64,000 nt of DNA from Lonicera japonica (Eukaryota > Streptophyta > Magnoliopsida > Dipsacales > Caprifoliaceae): assembly GCA_021464415.1 (NCBI GenBank), contig JAKCWG010000769.1, positions 124,001 through 188,000 of the forward strand, written 5' to 3'. A program made the translations under genes and the position numbers. Below are positions 22,890 to 34,491 of this stretch, in pieces. Within the stretch, counting starts at the first letter, position 1; each line of letters opens with the position of its first letter. The notes under the pieces are model-generated. The model saw only the letters and a program-made list of their open reading frames with translations. It did no database searches and was not told where the DNA came from.

Positions 22890-23880
22890 AAAATGGTTCA
22901 TACACGAAGCCAATAGAGAGGAACAAAACAACCCAAAAATCATATGTATAATAACATAAAACAATGACCAAAACCCAACAAGCAGTATTGTCCAAAACCA
23001 TCCAGGTGGTGGAACCAAAAATTTAACCCAAAGTCTTGACCATTCCCAAAACCACATCCACACAATCACACCCTTTGATTCTAATTATGGGGACAAAGAG
23101 GTTAGCTTGCAAAATGAACTCAAGGAACTCACACATTTAAGTTTAGAAAATGAGATCTTAATAGAAATGCTTAAAGAGCATATTGCAACCAATAATCGAC
23201 AACCATTGAAGATTGGTTTGATGAAAGGGTCGCATGTCTCATCTACTAGGGAAGAAGTTGTCCCTGAGGTTAATGAATGAAATACATGTTATAAAGGTAA
23301 AAAGAAGATGGCAGAGCCAATAAATGATGTTCCTTGTCCTCGATGTGATACCATAGGATAAACCGCCCAACCAAATGTCTTTGATCGGCTGGGAGGTAGA
23401 ATAACCCAAAGAGAGAATTGACGAAAGAATTGGGCGGAGAAAGATTTAAAAAAAATTGATTTACTCAACCCTTGATGATAAGAAAATTCATGGAAAGAGG
23501 CCGAGGATTGCGATCTAATATATAGGTCGATTCACAAGATCATGTATGAAATTCAGGGCAAGCCATTTTTCAAGTAACCAAAGCAGATGGGTAGTGACTT
23601 GAGCACCATAAACACCAAGCTCCGTTGTTCCTATCACAAGGATCACGTGCACAAAACAGAAAATTGCAAAACCCTGAAACAATTCTTGGAAAGGTTAGTG
23701 GAATAAGGGCATTTGCCATAGCTAGTGAAAGTGGTTGGTAAGAAAGTTGATCAAGGGAAAGAGGCAGATGGGGAAGTGGCTGTTGTGCATGCTAACTGAC
23801 CAATAGTTATTATTGAAGCCATTCATGGCATAATAGACAAATCAACTGGCACAAAAAATTATCTTAGCGCGATACTTGCC
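22890..23880 (+). pseudogene. Ty3/gypsy gag remnant with CHHC zinc knuckle
   Basis: Coding-like patches include a coiled-coil stretch (NELKELTHLSLENEI) and CSYHKDHVHKTENCKTLKQF, a Cys-x2-His-x4-His-x4-Cys knuckle typical of gag in Tat-like plant gypsy elements. It is followed by QFLERLVE and VVGKKVDQGK. Many stops and frameshifts; no protease, RT or integrase downstream. Confidence 0.65.
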
Positions 23881-24129
23881 AAGGCCTAGTTCTGGTCTCC
23901 GTTTTGTTGCATAAATTTCTAATTCTAATTCTAATATTGCTTCATTTTCTATTAATGAATAGTCGGTGAATTAGAAATAATTATAAATTTTTTAATTCAC
24001 AATTAGAGATACAAACAAATGGCCCATGGCCCTTTGTATTTTCATGTTTCATCATTAGGATAATTTAAAATAGTATGGTTTACATAATGGTAGGTTTTAG
24101 TGTTAATTTAGTTTAATAATTTTTTTTTA

Positions 24130-24968
24130 GTAAATACCATCAACGGTTACTGAACTATTGGCAAATTCCACCAGTGGCCACTATACTTCATTTTGTTACA
24201 AACAAACCATTAAACTTTTAAAACGTGTCACCAATGGCCGCTCTGTCAAATCCCACCATTAGTTTTTAACAGAGGCTATTATCACCTAAAATGTTAGGGG
24301 CAATTGGGTCTTTTTATCTTTTTTTTTTTCTATTTTTTCTATTTTCTCTTTCTTCTCTTTCCTTCATTCTTCTTCTTCTTTGACAAAATCAATCCCATTC
24401 CAATTGTTGAAACAATCCTCCTTGGCTCATCGGTTGGCGCGGCGCTACCACTGAAGCTGGCGGCGCTGGAGCATCAACTGCAGTGGCGCTGCCACTGATG
24501 CGACGATGGGCGCAATTTGACTAAGTTGGAGAGAGATGAAGAAAATTAGTTAATCTCATTTTGGGTTTAATTTTGGATTAATTAGTACTCAGTGGCTAGA
24601 GGAGAATCTAGGTAGTGGATTAAGTGGCGGCGGCGATAAGGGGTGGGGGGTACGGAGAGGAGGAGTGGTGGAAAGAAGAGCTTAAAAAAAAGAAGAAGAA
24701 TGGCAGAATGAGGATGAAGGAGAAGGAGAAGGAGAAGAAGAAGAAGAAGAAGAAGAAGAGATAAAATAGAAAAAAAGAGTAAAGAAGACTTAAATGCCCT
24801 TAACATTTTAGGTGATAATAATCTCCGTTAAAAACTAACGGTGGGATTTGACGAAGTGACCGCTGGTGATACGTTTTAAAAGTTTAGTGATACGTTTGTA
24901 ACAAAATGAAGTATAATGGCTACTGGTAAAATTTGCCAATAGTTGAGTGGTCATTGATGGTATTTACT
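24130..24968. mobile_element. Mutator-like MITE with about 190-bp TIRs
   Basis: Left arm 24130-24322 and right arm 24779-24968 are inverted copies, starting GTAAATACCATCAA on each strand and sharing TAAAAACTAACGGTGGGATTTG-type sequence. Long TIRs are typical of MULEs. The interior has a polypyrimidine tract and, in inverted form, an (AAG)n run at 24733-24760. The flanks are T-rich, so a 9-bp target duplication cannot be judged. It ends 24 bp before a splice acceptor. Confidence 0.75.
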
Positions 24969-24992
24969 CTTTTTTTCTTTTTTCATCAACAG

Positions 24993-25930
24993 TTGTCAAG
25001 AAAGGTTAAAGCCCTCTGTCTTGACTTAAGACAGGACTCAAAGTTAAACTCGAATATTCAAGGCCGGTGTCTTGTAGGAGCAGACCTAAGGTTTCTTAGA
25101 CTGGGGTGCGCAGACCTTGAGGGAGATTTTAAGCACCTCTTTTCAAGTTTAAGATGGCTTTAATGGAGTTGCCAAATAAATTTTAAGCCAATGAATTTTA
25201 ATCTAAAGAACATTGTTATTCTCGATTTATCAAGGAGCTAATTCACAGATGACTGGAAGGGTTGGAGTGAAATCAAGGTTAAATATCTTTCTACTTTTGC
25301 TTTTATCATCAATTATATTCATGTTAATTCCTTTGAAAATTAAATTCATTTTCTATTTTGACAGATGGCAAGAAAGTTAAAAGTTCTAAATATGTCGCAT
25401 TGCTATGGCTTAAGAAGAGTTACACTTTTTTCTACATTTGCAAGTTTAGAGAGATTGATTATTTCTTATTGTACATCTTTGGAATAAATTGAGCCATCAG
25501 GGGGAATTTTATAAATTTGAGAGTTTTAGATCTCTTAAATTGCCGGTGCCTAAGAAACCTTGATTGTTCCATGTTTCCAGCTTTAGAGAGTTTGGATGTA
25601 CAATGGTGTGAACAACTACGTAGTCTTGATGGACTTGAACAATCAGTATCATTTAAAACCTTGAATTTATCATTTTGTCGATCTCTAGTAAAAGTATCCC
25701 ATGCCAAGCTCTAAAAAGATAGAAAAGCTATATTTCATAAAATTTAATGACAACATTAACTATTGGATGTGAAGGGTTGCAAATCCATGTAAGAAATATC
25801 TGAGCTTTCGAACTTGAGATTGCTAAGGACAAATAAATACTAAGGTATTTGCGAAACTTGGACGTCAGTGAAGTTGCTGGGCATTACTTGTTTGGAAGTT
25901 TCCCATGAATCAATCACATGAAGCACGAGC
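24993..25930 (+). pseudogene. TIR-NBS-LRR (L6-like) LRR exons
   Basis: Exon-like frame 24993-25277 reads LRFLRLGCADLEGDFKHLFS, then LKNIVILDLSRS and DDWKGWSEIK, ending at a GT donor. After an 87-bp intron with a TTTTGACAG acceptor, the frame resumes at 25365 with MARKLKVLNMSHCYGL and runs through leucine-rich units to about 25714 and, more weakly, 25930. This is the LRR region of flax L6-type TNL proteins. Stops lie near 25160, 25241 and 25485, with a frameshift near 25510. The TIR and NB-ARC parts are absent and a MULE-like MITE occupies the intron upstream. Confidence 0.75.
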
Positions 25931-26399
25931 AAATTCAAATTAAGGACTTTGATGATTTCTTGATGTTGATGGTATATTTCTATTGTGCGTGGAATTAATG
26001 TTTTATGGGTTTTTTTTATTGATTACTTTTTGATTATGTTTTTTTTTTCCTGCATCTTCTGTCCAGTTGATAAGGTCTTGTTGTTTGCTCAGTTTCCTGC
26101 TGTTCTATACTTTTACGCTTACTAAGGAACTTTTGAAGGGGATTCTATTAGCTTCTTTTTTTAATATAAAAAATAAAAAAGCAATAAAAGCTCTTTTTAA
26201 TTGGAAGTAAATACTAACTTGCAATCATAGTGATAAATGTTGTATTTTAGTAAAGAGTATATTGAGACTATAAATCCCACTATTAGAAAATCAAAGCCTC
26301 ACAAAGTAATATATATGAGAAAAAGGTAACTCCACCCATAGATAAACGGTTTTGGGTAAAATACTCCGGACTCTTATTTTATTGATACGGTACATGTTG

Positions 26400-26544
26400 A
26401 CTTTTGATATGTTTCCAATTCACTCACTTTGTGTGGTGTTTGGTGTTCAAGGAGTTAGGAGTGAAGATGGATCTTCCAAAGAGAGGTGGGTTGATTTACT
26501 TTACTGGGACTTAGATTTGGGCAGGGTTCCTTAGAAAGGTAAAG
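26400..26544 (+). pseudogene. L1 LINE reverse-transcriptase C-terminal (zf-RVT) fragment, left part
   Basis: The frame FGVQGVRSEDGSSKERWVDL is followed by a TAG. It belongs to the region after the RT domain of plant L1 elements. Its continuation is found on the far side of the solo LTR at 29182, in the same frame once the 5-bp duplication is discounted. Confidence 0.55.
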
Positions 26545-29181
26545 TGTTACGACCCGTTCCTTCATTCCACGCGTATCGAAGTCCTTAATAGAAATTTAGT
26601 CAAATTTAAGCCTCGGGAGATAAAATTGTGTTCCAAAGGGGTCGGTATGACTCGAAGGCTTTCAATAAGTTATATTAGTGTATTTAAGTGTGTTAGAATG
26701 ACCACAAGTCATTTCGGGTGGATTGAGTAAGAAATCGGTTCTTAACTCGCAAATTCGATTATACTCGATTAAGGATTTTCAGTCAATTTTGGAACTTCGT
26801 AACTCCATCATCCTAACTCTAAATAAGGCCATGTTAGTGCCATCGGAAAGGTATTTCAATGTTCTATAACTTTCGTGTTTTGGCCGAGACCCAATTTCAG
26901 CTCCTTGATGCCCCGAAAATGGGTGCGAAGTCGAGCTGTTGACCAAAAATTGAAGGAGGCAGAAACAAGACCATGTAGTTGACTACATGGCAGGGAGTGA
27001 GTCGAGTACTTCATGTAGTCGACTACATGAGAAAAATTTAGTCGACTAGATCAACCTGGGTGAGAAATTTATATATTTTCACCTCATTTCTTCCTCATTT
27101 GAACATTCATTTGGAGAGCTCTTGAGAAAGATGTAAGGGGCAAATTTGGGGGATTTTAAGGGATCATTTTAGGGTACATCTTCCACACAAGATTCTTATC
27201 TACATCATCATCTCCACCCTTTTCTTCATCCTCTTTAACATCAAGCTACACCATTTCTGGGGTTTTGGAGGGAATTTGGGTATTTTCGCATCTACGCAGT
27301 TCCGGCTCGATTTCTCTCCGAGTCTTCGAGGGATTGACCCTCTTAAGGTGGGAACAATAGTATTAAAGCTTGTTTCAAGTTATTATAACATATTTACACT
27401 AAATCAAGCAATACCTAGGATTTTTACTTAACATTGCATATGCATGGGGCTTGGGTCAATTTCTCTGGATAACTTTGATAGGTTTGCATCATATATGACA
27501 TCAATAATGATTTTAGACAAAAATCCCTAATTGGAAATGATTTATAAGAAAGTTTGGTTTGTGACCTTCAAGTATGCATACGATTATATACGTGAAGCTT
27601 TGATACGTTGGTGTATGACCTTCAAGCATGCATACGATTATATATGGAATTTAGAGTATATTTTGGACAAAGTTACATATATTGGTGGTATTGTTGTTGT
27701 GTTTAAGTTATAAGCTATATTTATGAGATTTTCTACTTATTTAGCCAGTCTGTAGGTATGCTGGTCAAATACATAAATATGTTTTGAATAAATGAAGTCT
27801 TTAAATCTAAAAGGGAGGCTATTTGGGAACTCATATACATTGCTGGATTGTATTAGACTTGGCTTGGGGCCAAATTGATGAAAACATATGAAACCTCCCA
27901 AACTGATGATTTTCTGGTTTCTCTTACTAATTGACGGACTTGGCGAATCTTGTTTAAGCTCAACAATAATACCAGTACATATTCTAAGGCGTACTGGCAT
28001 ATACACTTTATATACATTATGTCGAGATTCTATTTGGATATTCCCAACTATATTATATACTTTGATGAGATGACTATTGTGATTTCATATTGGTTACCTA
28101 CACCATTCGTACCAGATAGAGATTTGGTTATTACCTGTAGCGTATAGCCTTGGTGGCTACGTGAGATTATTATATTGCCTTGGGGGCATTTTCCATCTAG
28201 GTGGTCCTTGCCTTGGGAGCAGAAGAAATAGAGTTTACTTGTTATTTCTGTGCACAGTAGATTCAAAATCCTAGATGTGACGTATATATATGATTTGACA
28301 CAATGATAGATCTGGTCGCGATGTTGTGGCATCTTTTATACAGATTCGGGCTATAGATTATTACTATTTTATAATTACAACTTTATAAAGATATAAATGT
28401 ATCTTAGAGATACATGTTTTTACACAATATACAGAAAATCCCGATAAACCTATGTTCTATCTATTTTATTACAATTTGGGGACTCAGATAGCATCTAGGT
28501 GCATTTCACGAAATGTTTTCATTGCATCGGCTGCCTCAGAAATGTAGTACATATATATATATTTACATTTGTACATACGTATAAAGGAATGTATATTACC
28601 CAGAGGAGATTTATTACAAAGAAGCAACATATAAACTAACCCTACTTTCATTATATTGCACTGCATGGCATGCATAGCTTTCCAACTTATTTTTTTTATT
28701 AAAAAGCCCTATAATTTCCACTGAGCCCGTTTGGCTCACTCCCATTTTTCAAATAGTTTTGCAGGTGTTTCTCGGGGATGGTACGCTTTCGGGTCCTAGT
28801 TAGCTCTGATGGCCGGTTGCCAAACTCGTTAGGAAGTGACTTCTATTATATACCTTAAACTATTATCTTATTGTGTATTGGATTTCCAAATGTATAATTT
28901 CTATGAGATTGGGACCTCGTTGGAGGCTTTGTACAAACATTTTTATATAAATGTGGAGTATCGATTGTAAATGGATTTACTATTATCTTATGACAGGTTT
29001 TGGTTTGCCTTATGAATAAACTCCACATGCTGGATTTTCTTTTAAAATGACTTAATTACGTGAACATGTTTTTGGTATAAAATTCTAAATTTTATTACTT
29101 CATACCCGTCGTCGCGTACGACTCCGTGGCTAACTGGGTCCCAGAGGTATAATCCTCTAGACGAGATTTTAGGGCGTCACA
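26545..29181 (+). mobile_element. solo LTR of a gypsy element (Tekay/Del-like)
   Basis: It starts TGTTACGACCCGTTCC and ends TTTTAGGGCGTCACA, and the 2637-bp unit is flanked by TAAAG and TAGAG (4 of 5 identical). A TATA box (TATATATT) lies at 27070-27077, preceded by palindromes at 26971-27048. No internal coding region is present, so this is a solo LTR left by recombination. A diverged relative in the opposite orientation is inserted at 42412-46524. Confidence 0.8.
26971..27048. promoter_or_regulatory. palindrome cluster upstream of the LTR TATA box
   Basis: Three units: CCATGTAGT and ACTACATGG around a 2-base centre (26971-26990); the perfect 20-base palindrome TCATGTAGTCGACTACATGA (27011-27030); and TAGTCGACTA (27039-27048). 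They end 22-80 bp before the TATA box at 27070. Confidence 0.85.
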
Positions 29182-29370
29182 TAGAGTTCTTTGGAAATGC
29201 ATTTTGTTTGCAATATTTTGGCAAATATGGTTGGAGAGGAATGAGCGAATTTCATAAGAAAAGATAGCAGAGAAAGAATGGATATAGGTAATGACTTCAT
29301 TTCAAGCAAAATACATAATTCTGTTTGGTGAACTAGAATGAAAAACACTTGAAACAACAACATTCATTTG
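29182..29370 (+). pseudogene. L1 LINE zf-RVT fragment, right part
   Basis: The frame RVLWKCILFAIFWQIWLERN matches the conserved W-x-IW-x-ERN block at the C-terminus of plant L1 ORF2. It breaks at TAA after NERIS. It is separated from its upstream half by the solo LTR. Confidence 0.7.
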
Positions 29371-30570
29371 GACCGTACGCAGCAACTGGAGTAATTGACC
29401 AAAGAGAAAACATGTAAAAGCGTGCTTCTCGTTTAGTTCATGTAAATGTAACCCTGGAGCCAATAATAAACACATTGCAGATATATGTTTAGGTGTAAAT
29501 TATTATACTAGTGCTCTTTTTCGCGTCAGTGGAGGTTTATCTAGGAATGGGCTTTTAATCAAAAGGGCAAATAGTTCTAAGAACTGCGAACGGAGGATAA
29601 AAAACTCATGTTCTTGCTTCAACTAAAATGGTGAAAACCACACCTTAGCTTTAGCCCAAAAAACACCTCCATATTCTTGTCATCCTCGCAAAGTCACAGC
29701 AGCTTCAGATAACATAAGATGAACACATTCCCCCAAGTTAGTGCTTCGTCTAAAATGAGAAGTCATTAAGACGGAAGTTAGAAAACTTCGCAACATAAAT
29801 GAGGAGTGATAAAATCACTGACCTTATGCAACAAAAAAATAATAATAAAAAAAGATAACTATTTCTATTTGAAGCAGTTGAATTCAAAAAGCTACCTGTT
29901 AAAGAGACAAGTTCTTTTTCTGTTTGTGATCCCTTTCTAGGTTCGTTCGTTTCCTGTCAATGGATTCAACATTAGTCATTATTCGTTACTTGTACAATGA
30001 GGAAGAAAATTTATAATGTGAATACATGGTTGCCATACCCTGGTGCTGACAAGCATTTAACAGCACTCCAAAGGTATATTTTATTTGTCACAATTAATAC
30101 CCTCAAGTTCCATTTCTAAAAATAGTGTCAGAGCATTCTCGAAGCACCTGTTTTAGAAGTAAGCAGCCAAGACTGCTATCCACGACACAACTTTCAAAGT
30201 TTACAACACATCAAAATTTGTCTTGCAATTGAAATCTCTCGTGTTTGAGAAGAGGTTGGGATTGAGATCAATCCCACTTTTTCCTTCTCACCACATTTCC
30301 AATACATGTCTATAATTATAGTACTAACGTATGCCCAAACTCGACATTAGTCTTCAAAATCTGGTTTTGAATTTGCAAACCCAAATTCAAATCTTTAAGA
30401 CGAGCGCGAATGCGAATCACGTGCATTCTTCACATGCATACTGATGAAACACTAAACCACACACTCATTCACCATCCTACCCAAACATTTTCATTTAAAT
30501 AACCGTTTTCTACAAGCTAGTCTAGTCATAATGGAATTACAAGTAAATATATTTAATTGAAAACCCTCAA
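29371..30570. other. intergenic
   Basis: No gene is supported. A 36-base phrase beginning TTCTTCACATGCATACTGATG at 30427 recurs with two changes at 30617 inside the PPR fragment, so part of that pseudogene has been duplicated here. Confidence 0.5.
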
Positions 30571-30892
30571 TTAGCCCTTCCCACATCTGAATAAGCCGAG
30601 TAGATGCAAACAAGTACATTCTTCACATGCGCACTGATGAAACACTAAACCATCCAAAAACATACCCATGAATTCAAGTTTCCAGCTATTAGAACAACAA
30701 GATATAACCATTGCTAAACCATGCTCATTCGGGCTGAGACTTTCCTCCAAAACAATATATGTTCTTGAACAATCCCAATACTTGAAAGCAAGTCCCTTGT
30801 AGAATAACCCAGCCATTAATGCACTCCAAGAAACTATATTTTGTTTGGGCATTCTATCAAATAGGTGGCGGGCCATAGTTTGTTGGCCACAT
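30571..30892 (-). pseudogene. PPR protein fragment (At5g39680-like)
   Basis: The minus strand reads MARHLFDRMPKQNIVSWSAL, then SLSPNEHGLAMVISCCSNS and GLVFHQ. These are consecutive PPR motifs with the spacing of PLS-class proteins; by memory the closest is Arabidopsis At5g39680 (EMB2744). The frame stays open for 101 codons, but segments expected between the motifs (such as the EGxQxHGxVLK helix) are missing, so it is an internally deleted fragment without start or DYW domain. Confidence 0.7.
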
Positions 30893-31966
30893 TTGGATTA
30901 TAGAAAATTGATTAAAGTATCAAAGCATTTATTGTTTTGAATAACACGATGATGTTGAAAGAGGCTTGCTTAGACAAAATCAAGTGAGAATTAATTAGAT
31001 TACCAAATTCCCTAGGTTCATAGTGTTTGGCTAACCTTTTTAGGCATTTATTTAGCAATATTTAGCAGAAAAGTGCCTCTAATTATGTATTCCTATTTGG
31101 TTACAAATATTTCAAAGTTATAAGCATTCACCCCAAAATTTATTAAAAAAAAGGTAGGTATTGCACTTCAAGCATAAATTTAAGATCCACCTTATGAAGC
31201 ACATTATGTTGAGAGGTATCCCCGTGTATCGAGGGATTAGTCTTCACTTTCGAGTGGAGGATAGCCCGGTGAGAACAAAAAAAATTACTAATTACAACAA
31301 AAAAATAGCAATATTTATTACCATAAGTTTTAGGATAGCCATATTACCAAAGAAATATTGTCTTTGCCAGACCTACTTTGAGAAGTTTTGCATCAGTCTG
31401 ATAATAAAAATAATTGCTTTGGTAATATGGGTAATGTCAGCGTATACCCTAAGGCTAGGTTTCGCACTGCAGGATAAAGAGGTAGGATATGATAGAATAA
31501 AGTTCAGATAGAAAAATGACGAGAATTAATTGGATTGGAATTATGTGGGATATGATATGATATAAATCTATTAGATAATGATACGGGGAAAGGATAGGAT
31601 AAGAACCAGGCGAGGGGGAATAAATAAAATTTGCATTTGGTACAATCCCAGATTAAATATTCGGATATGATAAAATAAATTCTTAAAACTTTGGTTAATA
31701 GAGAAATATAAATAAGTCTTTGTCTAATATTTTAAAAGGTTTATATATCTATGAACATTCCAAAATAACACTTTAACACTTTGAAACTATACTAAGACAT
31801 TTGTCACAATTTTGATATATTACGGACAGTTTTTACGGTGCAAATAGTGGTACCTTTTTTTTTAAAATACCCTTTTGTATTATAAGAATCATTTTACTAA
31901 TGCCATTTTTATTTCATTTACGAATAATTTTTCTTTTAAAAAATTAATTGTGTATAATTAAAAATT
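30893..31966. other. intergenic, AT-rich
   Basis: No gene is supported. Repeated AGGATATGATA-type phrases between 31480 and 31680 suggest a small decayed MITE. Confidence 0.45.
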
Positions 31967-32387
31967 AGGGTTATTTACCTTTTGGCCCACATTTATTTAC
32001 TCATATTCCTTTTTGGCACCTAAAGTTTACATTAATTCTCCTTTGACACCTATTTGGAGGGTTTTCGTCCAGTCAAAAAGTCAAGCCGTTAAGTACATTT
32101 TACAATACCAAAAATACCCCTGTAGCTAGATTTGAATGAAACTTAAGCCATTTTTACAAGGTCATATCTTACTTGATTCACATCCAAATAATGCGATCCA
32201 CGTATGGTTGGAAAGATCTTGCAACATATATTATAAATACACTAATAATATTCAATAATAAGCACTTTCTATGCCTGTAAATTGCTACCAAAGTTTTGCA
32301 AATATCACATTTTTAAAACTAGAAGCTTTGCAAAGCCATCTTCACAATGTCATATCTGACTTGATTCACATCCAAATGATTTGTTCC

Positions 32388-33411
32388 TGTGAACACCCTA
32401 ATCCATGACCTCGAGTGAACCTGATTTTCATACAAAACAAGCATTATACATCAAGTCTTGGGTCTTCATACATATAGGAGATCGTTAGGAAAAATCCTTA
32501 CTTTCAAGCGCGTTAGGAATCTACCACGACCAATGCCGCCACTTCTCTTACTAGTTGCACGGTTGGCTTTCAGCCACACGCCCGAGCCGCACCCCCTATG
32601 GCTGGCCCCTTTTTGAAGTGTTTTGGCGGAAATTTTGCTATAAATAGGACCCTTGGAGTCTCATTTGGATCAAAATTCAAGTAAGTTTTAGGGAGAGAAA
32701 ACTCTGTCTAGATCATTAGGAAGAGAGGTTTTAGAGAGAGCAAGTTCTAGAGAGAGAAAGAAGCAAGCAAGCAGTCTTTATTCTTCAGGTGCATCAGGTA
32801 CGTCTTTCTACCACTCTTCTGATTTCAATTACTGCACAAGTTTTAATATAGAAAATTAGATAACTTGCAAAGAAGTTTGCTGCTTTCAAAATCAATCATT
32901 TTTAAGTTTTACGAGAAAACTAAAATCCGTTTTAACACGTTTTCAAAACAAACTAAAATACAAAAATAGTTTCCAAACAAGTGGAACTACGAGACTTTGA
33001 TTTTATTCTACGAATGAATACGTAGGTGCTCGCAAAGCTCGAGTCTGATTTCACAGATACTGTTTTAAACTGAACTTATCCAAAAGGACTATTTGAAACA
33101 CAATTCAAACTATTTGCAAGATATCTAAAATAGGAATTAGATGCATGATCCATTAAGAGACCGAAAGGGCGAATTGCGTACCTAACACCTTCCCAATTCG
33201 TAACGTAGTTCCCGAACCCTAGCAAAGTAAGTTTTCAATCAATCTCTAGTTTCAAACGTATAAAAGATAGTTCACTATCGAATTGTCTTTTATACAATCT
33301 TTTGTTTGTTTTCTTGTAAAACAAACTGGCGACTCTGAAAACATATTTTTCTTCAAAACAAGAAAAATAAGAAACCCCGAGAAGGACGGGTCGGAGACCC
33401 GAATTCTCACA
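32388..33411 (+). repeat. 5' LTR of the Tat-like element
   Basis: TGTGAACACCCTAATCC to GAATTCTCACA, 1024 bp. TATA box TATAAATA at 32639-32646. Compared with the 3' LTR it lacks roughly 140 bp of GC-rich sequence just upstream of the TATA box. Confidence 0.9.
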
Positions 33412-33412
33412 A

Positions 33413-33430
33413 TGGCGACTCTACTGGGGA
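33413..33430 (+). promoter_or_regulatory. primer-binding site
   Basis: TGGCGACTCTACTGGGGA directly after the LTR. It is the common plant gypsy PBS type starting TGG, complementary to a tRNA 3' end with CCA. Confidence 0.8.
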
Positions 33431-34491
33431 TGCATGTCGAGAACTAAGCTTTTATATAATGGATCATATATTTAATTCCTGTTATTTATTAAATATAGGT
33501 CTTGCAAGCCTTAGTCATAGGATAACATAGAAAATGATCTAGGTGGATACCGTGATTCCTTTATCTGTTAACTATGTGAGGAATTTTTTTTTCATAATTA
33601 AAATTATGTAAATTACCATAACAAACCTTACAGCACTGATCGATAATGAACTGCCAGATTGTTATTTTGCACGCACTCACATCTTATCATGCATTTTCGC
33701 AAATGTGAATTTACCCCATCAGCCTCGGAACCAGAGTCGTGACTAGGCCGCGGACTTGCGGGTCTGCACTAGCCAAAAGCACCTGGGACCACTCTCCTTG
33801 GCCAAGTACTTACCAGGGTATATCGAGTGACGAGAACACTCACGTACCCAGGACGTATATCAAAAGGTCCTTACACGTACCTGCGCTCTTGAGGTATATC
33901 GTAAGATTTGCCAAATAGGAGGGAACCTTAAACCCTACCCTATTCAACCACGCTTGTATATAGGATAGTCAGTTTAGAATACAAAGATTTTCTGCATTAT
34001 TTTAATGACTGTTAGTCATGAGAACCTAGTGAGCAAATGCCCTGTCAATCATACCATCGTAGTTTTGGCAGGCACGGCCGAAGGCTGCCCAACCTCTGTC
34101 GTAAAAATTCACGGAGATTGATAATCTTCGTAATTTTCTTATCACTGGTTCTATGAACAAAGCAACTCATGAGGAGATAACTTCCCGTGTTTTTAAAAGA
34201 ATTTCTTCTAAAAAAGTCTTTTCAAAATGATTTTCAAATTCAGAGGTCAAGGGAACCCAAGGAATTCATGTTCCTACCTTACCTCTATACGGGGCTCTCA
34301 AGTTGTCACTGTACGATCTGTTTTCGATCTCACCTAAAGAAAAATGTTTTTGTGTGGTTAAGAGTCCATTCGATTGATGTATTTCTGGGAATCTGGCAAG
34401 TATTAAGAGCTTATATTTTCTTTTGTTTTGGGGCAATATTCTATACGCATCGGGATTTGTCCTTTTCTCCTTCGAAAGACCTATATTCGAT
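33431..34491 (+). other. untranslated leader of the Tat-like element
   Basis: Between the primer-binding site and the gag ATG. No ORF of interest; short frames here are not conserved gag sequence. Confidence 0.5.

Noticed and set aside
24304..24806. Phe- and Leu-rich small ORFs on both strands
   Set aside because: They are translations of polypyrimidine tracts and the (AAG)n run inside the MULE-like MITE.
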